Translations under genes and position numbers: made by a program
In this document: in pieces, positions 55,422-64,000 of the stretch
Layout: each line of letters opens with the position of its first letter
Numbering within the stretch: the first letter of the stretch is position 1
Notes under the pieces: generated by a model
Databases searched by the model: none
The model's input: the letters and a program-made list of their open reading frames with translations, nothing else
What the model was told of the DNA's origin: nothing
Origin: BD2-11 clade cluster bacterium bin43
GTDB taxonomy: Bacteria; Gemmatimonadota; Gemmatimonadetes; Longimicrobiales; Gaopeijiaceae
Direction of reading: 5' to 3'
DNA length: 64,000 bases
Assembly: GCA_002238605.1 (NCBI GenBank)
Contig: MPMR01000001.1
Span: forward strand, 248,001 to 312,000

Positions 55422-57530
55422 ATGACGCGTTGTGCCCTCGCCCTCCTGACTGTTGTCGTACTGGCCGCCGGTTGCGGAGGGTACGCGGAACCCGCACCAC
55501 CCGCGCCCGCGGGCCCCGGACAGGCGGATGCCGCCGAGGCGGCGGAGACTGCGATCCCGGACCGCGAGGCCGCCGCCCCCGATGACCAGGCCGCGACCCC
55601 TGACCCGAGCCCGTCCGAACTGGCGGCCCGGGTGGCGACCATCGAGATCGTCCCCGCGTCCATCGAGGTACAGCGGGGCGATTCCGTGACCTTCCGCGGC
55701 ATCCTGCGCGACGCGGAGGGCAACCAGGTGGAAGGGGCGCTCTGGGGCGTGGGCACGGTCGGCCCCTTCGAGTTGCGGTCGATCAAGGACGAGGTTCCCG
55801 ACACCTACGTCCTGCGGGGGACGCAGTACGGAGAGGCGGTGATCGGCGTGTTCCTCGGCCTGGCCGGGCCGTCCGAGGACCAACCCAACTGGACGCCGGC
55901 CGCCGAGCTTCCGGTGAAGGTGAACGACTACCCGGTGGCGCGTATTGACATCGATCCGCCCGCCTACGCGGGCTACGCGGGGACCTCCTTCGCGCTGACG
56001 GGGCGGGCGATCACCACGGCGGGGGAGGAGCACGCCGAGGCGGTGGTGGAGTGGTCGGCGACGGACGAGGCGGTGGCCACCGTTACGGCCGACGGCCGGC
56101 TGGAGCTGCACGCGCCCGGGACCGCACGCGTCGTCGGGGAGGCGGGCGGGGTGCGGGGCGAACTCGCCCAGGACGTGGTCCCCAACCCGGTGGAGGGTCT
56201 CACAGTGGCGTCGCCCGAGTCGCGTGTGCGCACCGGCGACGTGGTCCGCCTCGCGGTGGCCGCCATGGACGCCTCCGGGGAGCGCATAAGTGATGTCGCG
56301 CTGGCCTACCAGGTCCAGAGAGAGGACGGCGCCGAGGCCGCCGCCACGGCCTACATGGACGGGGCCTTCGTCGCCGAGGAACCGGGGCAGTACCGCGTCC
56401 GCGTGGACGCGGGCACCGCGGCCGAAACCGTCGACCTGGAGGTCTTCCCGAGGGAGGCCACCCGGGAGGTCACGCTGGTGGGGCAGGGCCCGCTCGGCAC
56501 CTCGAGTTCGGACCTGTGGGTCTTCGAGGGGCTCGACGGGCGCGATTATGCCTATACGGGCACGATGTCCGCGGCCACCATGTACGCCTGGGACGTAACC
56601 GACCCCGCCGCGCCCGCCATCGTCGATTCCCTCCGGGTGGACGGCCGCCGCGTCAACGACGTCAAGATCAACGACGACCGCACCATCGCCATCGTCACCA
56701 GCGAAAACGCCTCCAACCGCCGCAACGGCATCACCCTCATCGACATCACCAACCCGGCCGACCCGGAGACCATCACCCACTACACCGAGGGGCTCACCGG
56801 TGGCATCCACAACGTCTGGTTCGTGGGCGACCTGGTCTACGCCATCAACGACGGGACCCTCGACGTCCACATCATCGACATCTCGGACCCCGCCAACCCC
56901 TTCGAGGCCGGGCGCTGGGGACTCGACAAGCCGAACAAGTACCTGCACGACGTGAGCGTCGTCGACGGCATCGCCTATCTCTCCTACTGGAACGACGGCC
57001 TGGTCATGCTCGACGTGGGCGACGGCCGCTGGGGCGGGACCCCGACCGCGCCCCAGCCGATCTCCTCGTACAGCTACCTCTACGACATCAACGGCGCGCT
57101 CTTCGGTAACACGCACCACGCCATCCGCTACGGCGACTACGTCTTCCTCGGAGACGAGATCTTCGGTTGCCCGGGGTGCGACGGCCCGCGCGGCTACATC
57201 CACGTCGTGGACGTGAGCGACATCGAGAATCCGCGCGAGGTCGCCGAGTACAGGCTGCCCGAGGCCGGCAGCCACAATCTCTGGGTCGAGGATGATCTGC
57301 TCTACATCGCCTACTACCAGGGCGGGCTGCGGATCGTCGACGTGTCCGGGGAACTGCGCGGGGACCTGCTCGCCCAGGGTCGCGAAGTGGCGTCCTTCAT
57401 GACCACGCCGGAGGGCGAGAGCTCGACCATGGCGTGGGGTCCGCAACCGTACAAGGGCAACATCTTCGTCTCCGACATGCGCACCGGGCTCTGGGTGATG
57501 AACCTGGCGCCGGCGCGGGTGATCCCATAG
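55422..57530 (+). CDS. LVIVD-repeat lipoprotein with Ig-like N-terminal domains
   Basis: A 702-residue lipoprotein; the signal VVLAAGCGG has the lipobox AAGC. An Ala/Pro/Asp-rich linker is followed by bacterial Ig-like domains (VATIEIVPASIEVQRGDSV, EWSATDEAVATVTADG). The C-terminal half is a propeller of LVIVD repeats (YAWDVTDPAAP, TLIDITNPADPE, VHIIDISDPANP, VVDVSDIENPR). A single Cys pair GCPGCDG is noted. ATG 55422 has GGAG 8 nt before it. It is 31 nt upstream of the MBL gene, so co-transcribed. Confidence 0.85.
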   Translation: MTRCALALLTVVVLAAGCGGYAEPAPPAPAGPGQADAAEAAETAIPDREAAAPDDQAATPDPSPSELAARVATIEIVPASIEVQRGDSVTFRGILRDAEGNQVEGALWGVGTVGPFELRSIKDEVPDTYVLRGTQYGEAVIGVFLGLAGPSEDQPNWTPAAELPVKVNDYPVARIDIDPPAYAGYAGTSFALTGRAITTAGEEHAEAVVEWSATDEAVATVTADGRLELHAPGTARVVGEAGGVRGELAQDVVPNPVEGLTVASPESRVRTGDVVRLAVAAMDASGERISDVALAYQVQREDGAEAAATAYMDGAFVAEEPGQYRVRVDAGTAAETVDLEVFPREATREVTLVGQGPLGTSSSDLWVFEGLDGRDYAYTGTMSAATMYAWDVTDPAAPAIVDSLRVDGRRVNDVKINDDRTIAIVTSENASNRRNGITLIDITNPADPETITHYTEGLTGGIHNVWFVGDLVYAINDGTLDVHIIDISDPANPFEAGRWGLDKPNKYLHDVSVVDGIAYLSYWNDGLVMLDVGDGRWGGTPTAPQPISSYSYLYDINGALFGNTHHAIRYGDYVFLGDEIFGCPGCDGPRGYIHVVDVSDIENPREVAEYRLPEAGSHNLWVEDDLLYIAYYQGGLRIVDVSGELRGDLLAQGREVASFMTTPEGESSTMAWGPQPYKGNIFVSDMRTGLWVMNLAPARVIP

Positions 57531-57561
57531 TCGCTCATTCCCGAACCACAGGAAGGACCCA

Positions 57562-58638
57562 ATGCGCCATCTCCCCGCCCTTCTCCTCTGCCTCGTCGTC
57601 TGGACCTGCGCCGAAGCCCCCGAGGCCGCCCAGGAGCCGGAAGTCGCAGCTGAAACGCCCTTGCCGCCGGGTTCCGTTTACGAAGGTCAGGCCTTCGAGT
57701 TCGAGGAAGTGGTGCCGGGGATCTTCCACGCCCGCGGAACCGGTGCGCTCAACGTAGGCTCCCACGGCGCGATGGTCGTCAACGATGACCACGTGCTTCT
57801 CGTCGAGTCGCATATCTCTCCCGCGGCGGCGCGGGCGGCCTACGACGAAGTGATGGAACTCACCGGCAAGCCCCTGCGCTACGTGGTCAACACCCACTTC
57901 CACTTCGATCACGCGCACGGGAACAGCGCCTACCCGGACGACGTCCATGTCATCGGCCACGAGTTCACGCGCGAGATGATCGAGAACGGGGGCTCGATGG
58001 GCCGTTCCTGGGAAAACTTCGTGGGCGGGGTACCGGACCAGATCGCCGAGCTTGCGGACCAGGTCATGCGCACCGACATCGAGGAAGAGCGTCTCGAACT
58101 CGAAGACCAGCTCGCCTTTCTGGAGAACTACTACGCGAGCCAGGACGGACTCGACCCTGAGAGCCCCAACACGACCCTCTCGGAGCGGATGACGCTGTTC
58201 GCGGGCGACCGCGAGATCCGCATCCTCTTCTTCGGGCGCGGTCACACCGGAGGCGACGTGGTGGTCCACCTCCCCGCCGAGCGCGTGCTCATCACCGGGG
58301 ATCTGCTGCTCCCCCGGCTTCCCTTCATGGGCGACGGCTATCCCGGGGAGTGGGCCGAGACCCTCGAGCACCTGAAGGGGCTGGAATTCGACTGGGTGCT
58401 GCCCGGCCACGGAGATCCCTTCCAGGACCGCGCGATCATCGATCATCTGCAGGCCTACCTGCGCGACTTCGAGGAGCGGGCGACCGCGCTGCACGCACAG
58501 GGGCTCTCCTACCAGGAGGCCGCGGCACAGATCGACATGACCGACCACGCCGGAAACTACCCGCAGATCACCGGGCCGGGCGTCGCGGAGATCGCCATGC
58601 AGCGGATGTTCGAGCTGCTGGACGGGACCGCGGGGTAG
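57562..58638 (+). CDS. metallo-beta-lactamase-fold hydrolase, SoxH/quinoprotein-relay type
   Basis: A 358-residue exported protein; the signal LPALLLCLVVWTCAE ends in a Cys, possibly a lipoprotein. Full metal motif THFHFDHAHGN, then GRGHTGGDVVVHLP, ITGDLLLPRLPF and PGHGDP. It is the intact-site relative of the MBL lipoprotein at 26695. Substrate unknown. Confidence 0.88.
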   Translation: MRHLPALLLCLVVWTCAEAPEAAQEPEVAAETPLPPGSVYEGQAFEFEEVVPGIFHARGTGALNVGSHGAMVVNDDHVLLVESHISPAAARAAYDEVMELTGKPLRYVVNTHFHFDHAHGNSAYPDDVHVIGHEFTREMIENGGSMGRSWENFVGGVPDQIAELADQVMRTDIEEERLELEDQLAFLENYYASQDGLDPESPNTTLSERMTLFAGDREIRILFFGRGHTGGDVVVHLPAERVLITGDLLLPRLPFMGDGYPGEWAETLEHLKGLEFDWVLPGHGDPFQDRAIIDHLQAYLRDFEERATALHAQGLSYQEAAAQIDMTDHAGNYPQITGPGVAEIAMQRMFELLDGTAG

Positions 58639-58689
58639 CCAGCCGGAGAGACCCATCGCCGCCGTGTTGGACGGGAGGTGGGTGCCCGT

Positions 58690-59919
58690 ATGACGCCGAG
58701 CCGCCGTGGACCTCCCCGCTTCTCGCGGAACGCCGTGGTCCGGCTGTGGCTGCACCGCCAGGGACTCGCCCGGGCGCGGGGGACGGTCCCGCTCGACCGG
58801 CGCGCATTCGTCAACCACCTGGAGCGCACCGGAGCGCTGCAGCTCGACAGCGTGAACGTCGTGGACCGCGCCCATTACCTCACGCTCTGGAGCCGCTTCG
58901 GTCCCTACGACCGGGCGCAGGTGGATCGCTGGGTGTACCGCGAGCGGCTGGCGTACGAGTATTGGGGACACGAGGCTTCGATCCTCCCCATCTCCCACCT
59001 CCCGCTGGGCCGGCGGCGGATGCGCCGCTTCCCTCCCCTGAGCTGGTCCGGCCGCAAGTGGTGGTCCCGATACGCGACCTCGACCGCATCCAAGCGTCGT
59101 GTGCTGCGGCGGATGCGCGCCGGAGGGCCGCTGGAAAGCGCCGACTTTGCGCCCCGCCCCGAGGAAGTGGGTGAGAAGACGGATTCTCCAGGGTGGCGGC
59201 TGCGCGAGGACAAGCGATCGCTGAAGCTTCTGTGGCACGACGGTCGCCTCGCTGTGAGCGGCCGGCGCCATTTCCGCTGCATCTACGACCTGGCCGAGCG
59301 CGTCTACCCCGAGGGGCCCGCTGCGTCGCTCACGGCGTACCACGACAGCTGGCTCCTCATCGGGCTTTCCGGATGCGGCATCGCTCCGGAACGCCACCTC
59401 GTCAACTACTTCACCGCGCCGAAACTGAACGCGGCGGAGCGGCGCCGGGTCATCGCCCGCAATCTTCGCAGCAAGCGGATCGTCGAGGTGGAGGTGGAGG
59501 GCCTCCCCGGTCCGTGCTACGCGCTGCCCGAGCACCTCGATGCGGTCGACGCCCTCCCCGAGCCCACCGGAACGACGCTCATCTGCCCCTTCGACTCCCT
59601 GCTCTGGCAGCGGAAGCGCGCCGCCGAACTCCTCGACTTCGGATACACCATCGAGATCTACGTCCCCGCCGCGAAGCGGAAGTACGGCTACTACGTCCTC
59701 CCGATCCTCCACGACGGCCGCCTCGTAGGCCGCCTCGACCCCAAACTCCACCGCGACCGCGGCGTCCTTGAGGTCCGCTCACTGCACTTCGAACCGGATT
59801 TCAGGCAATCGGCTCGCTTCGAGGCAGCGCTTCACGAATCGCTCGGGGACCTCGCCGACTTCCTGGGCGCTTCCGGCATCCAGGCCAGCGCGGTGAGCCA
59901 CGATGCGGTCCGGTTGTGA
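58690..59919 (+). CDS. AlkX/YcaQ-type interstrand crosslink DNA glycosylase
   Basis: A 409-residue winged-helix protein of the HTH_42 family (AlkZ/AlkX). The catalytic-type motif QLDSVNVV contains QxD, as in Escherichia coli YcaQ (AlkX), rather than QxQ of AlkZ; it follows ERTGAL. AHYLTLWSRFGPYD and ICPFDSLLWQRKR are further family blocks. Enzymes of this group excise nitrogen-mustard-type crosslinks. ATG 58690 has GGGAGGTG 9 nt before it; GTG 58678 is an alternative. Confidence 0.87.
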   Translation: MTPSRRGPPRFSRNAVVRLWLHRQGLARARGTVPLDRRAFVNHLERTGALQLDSVNVVDRAHYLTLWSRFGPYDRAQVDRWVYRERLAYEYWGHEASILPISHLPLGRRRMRRFPPLSWSGRKWWSRYATSTASKRRVLRRMRAGGPLESADFAPRPEEVGEKTDSPGWRLREDKRSLKLLWHDGRLAVSGRRHFRCIYDLAERVYPEGPAASLTAYHDSWLLIGLSGCGIAPERHLVNYFTAPKLNAAERRRVIARNLRSKRIVEVEVEGLPGPCYALPEHLDAVDALPEPTGTTLICPFDSLLWQRKRAAELLDFGYTIEIYVPAAKRKYGYYVLPILHDGRLVGRLDPKLHRDRGVLEVRSLHFEPDFRQSARFEAALHESLGDLADFLGASGIQASAVSHDAVRL

Positions 59920-59961
59920 CTCGCTCAGTGATCTCGCGGCCCGCCTCGATCCCCGTCCAGC

Positions 59962-61116
59962 CTACAGCGGGGTGATCTCAGTCAGGATGTCGCGCCCGCC
60001 GACCGCGCGAAATCCCTCCGCCAGGGGGAACGTGTGCCTTCCCACGTGCACCACGTCGATACGGCTCAATCCGAGAACCTTCCGAGCCGTCCGCATGGAC
60101 GACGTGACCTTCGGTGCGTCTGTTCGCTTGAACTCGTATCCGCGCCGCTGGCGGCCGCGAACAACCAGGAGATCGAGTTCCGGTCCACCGTGGACCGACC
60201 AGAAGTAGCACTCGTCCGGCCGCGCTCCGATGCGGCGCATCACCTGCTCCAGGGCAAAGCCCTCCCAACTGGCTCCGACTTTCGGATGCCTCGCCAGATC
60301 GCGGGCGTTCGCAATGTCGAGCAGCACGTGGAGCAAGCCGCTGTCGGCGATGTAGGTTTTCGGCGACTTGACGATTCGCTTGGCGACGTTTTCCCGCCAG
60401 GGGCGTAGCACCCGCATGAGGTAGGCGCCCGTCATCCGGTCCAGGTAGCGACGCACCGTCGTGTGCGCCAGCCCGAAGGCGCGGGCGAGCTCCGACCCGT
60501 TCCAGGTCTGGCCGTGGTAGTGGGCCAGCATCGTCCAGAAGTCCTGCAGCAGGACCGGCGGCAACGAGATGCCGAGCCCCGGCAGGTCGCGTCCGGCGAG
60601 CGATCGAATGAAATCCCTGCGCCATTGCTCGCTCCGTGCGTCGTCCTCCGCGAGCCACGCCCTTGGGAAGCTGCCCCGCAGCCAGAGCTCCCGCCAATTC
60701 TCGCCACCGACTTCGGACAGGTCGAAGCCCGGCAGTTCGTGGTATGCGATGCGCCCGGCGAGCGACTCCGATCCCTGACGCAGCAACTCCGGAGACGCGC
60801 TCCCCAGCACGAGGAAGCGGGCGGGAAGGGGCCTGCGGTCCGCGAGTACACGAAGGATCGGGAACAAGCCGGGACGTGTCTGAATCTCGTCGATGATGAC
60901 CAGACCGCGGAGCGGCTCCAGAGCCAACATGGGCTCGCTCAACCTGGCCAGATCCCGCGGATCCTCCAGATCGAAGCGGGTAACACGCTCCTGCGTGGCT
61001 GCGAGTTCCAGCGCGAGCGTCGTCTTCCCCACCTGCCGCGCACCCAGGAGTGCGACAACGGGATTGTCGCTCAGATTGCTCGCCAGAGCGGCCAGATGGG
61101 CGGGCCTGGGTATCAT
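59962..61116 (-). CDS. AAA ATPase with DUF4143 domain (standard length)
   Basis: A 384-residue ATPase-DUF4143 protein. Walker A GARQVGKTT, Walker B GLVIIDEIQT, sensor VLGSASPELL. The C-terminal nuclease-like motif is PELDLLVV followed by GYEFKRT. It is the ordinary architecture, in contrast to the 862-residue copy at 46777. It has its own leaderless promoter with a 10-bp inverted repeat; no partner gene is adjacent. Function of the family is not settled; some copies accompany mobile regions. Confidence 0.88.
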   Translation of the reverse strand: MIPRPAHLAALASNLSDNPVVALLGARQVGKTTLALELAATQERVTRFDLEDPRDLARLSEPMLALEPLRGLVIIDEIQTRPGLFPILRVLADRRPLPARFLVLGSASPELLRQGSESLAGRIAYHELPGFDLSEVGGENWRELWLRGSFPRAWLAEDDARSEQWRRDFIRSLAGRDLPGLGISLPPVLLQDFWTMLAHYHGQTWNGSELARAFGLAHTTVRRYLDRMTGAYLMRVLRPWRENVAKRIVKSPKTYIADSGLLHVLLDIANARDLARHPKVGASWEGFALEQVMRRIGARPDECYFWSVHGGPELDLLVVRGRQRRGYEFKRTDAPKVTSSMRTARKVLGLSRIDVVHVGRHTFPLAEGFRAVGGRDILTEITPL

Positions 61117-61122
61117 GATATC

Positions 61123-61154
61123 TGAAATATGAACACGGCATGCTCATATTTCAA
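61123..61154 (-). promoter_or_regulatory. promoter and inverted-repeat operator of the DUF4143 gene
   Basis: Minus strand TTGAAA (61154-61149), 17-bp spacer, CATATT (61131-61126), ATG 61116 nine nt later. A perfect 10-bp inverted repeat TGAAATATGA / TCATATTTCA (61123-61132, 61144-61153) covers the core promoter, with an 11-nt centre. Confidence 0.6.
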
Positions 61155-61161
61155 GAAATGA

Positions 61162-64000
<2,839 letters not shown>

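Overview
The window is a high-GC bacterial chromosome segment with short intergenic gaps and many 4-nt start/stop overlaps (ATGA or GTGA). Lipoprotein signals, outer-membrane beta-barrel and LVIVD or sortilin-type propeller proteins, a DUF4159/VWA/MoxR cluster and MsrPQ point to a diderm environmental bacterium. The repertoire looks most like Gemmatimonadota; this is inference from gene content, as no rRNA or other phylogenetic marker is present. I found no tRNA, rRNA, CRISPR array, transposase or integrase.

Layout. 1-4.3 kb: the end of a frameshifted PhoX-like (DUF839) gene, a PorV/PorQ-like barrel and, convergent, a secreted alpha/beta-hydrolase lipoprotein. 4.5-20.1 kb: a nine-gene co-directional cluster (DUF4159, VWA membrane protein, caspase-fold protein lacking its cysteine, TPR-metallopeptidase, second DUF4159, MoxR ATPase, DUF58, BatA-like VWA, DUF4175-like protein). 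20.1-22.3 kb: msrP and msrQ for periplasmic methionine sulfoxide repair, msrQ carrying an extra NTF2-like domain. 22.3-26.7 kb, minus strand: an ABC ATPase, a fused GldF/GldG-like permease and a DUF4340 protein, preceded by a leader with a promoter and an intrinsic terminator (possible attenuator). 26.6-28.3 kb: a metallo-beta-lactamase-fold lipoprotein with altered metal ligands.

28.3-31 kb is an accessory patch: histidine phosphatase, a RES/Xre-type toxin-antitoxin pair and a small membrane protein. 31-42.1 kb is a sugar uptake and hydrolysis operon: propeller lipoprotein, glycosidase, MalK-, MalE-, MalF- and MalG-like ABC components and a second glycosidase. The malF-like gene is frameshifted and the last gene has a triplicated start region. 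42.2-50.2 kb is a second accessory patch: a second RES/Xre pair, DUF6624 protein, two methyltransferases, a YfiT/DinB protein, a chimeric DUF4143 ATPase and a Phd/VapC-type pair.

50.2-64 kb returns to chromosomal genes: sortilin-like propeller, class-III aminotransferase, LVIVD lipoprotein, a second MBL protein, an AlkX/YcaQ-type DNA glycosylase, a second DUF4143 ATPase, thiC and the start of a gamma-glutamyltransferase. Several accessory modules share one design: a sigma70-like promoter with 17-bp spacing, an inverted repeat over it, and a start codon at or within a few bases of the expected transcript start (leaderless). The strongest leads are the DUF4143 chimera, the DUF4159/VWA/caspase-fold cluster, the ABC-operon attenuator and the triplicated start of the second glycosidase.
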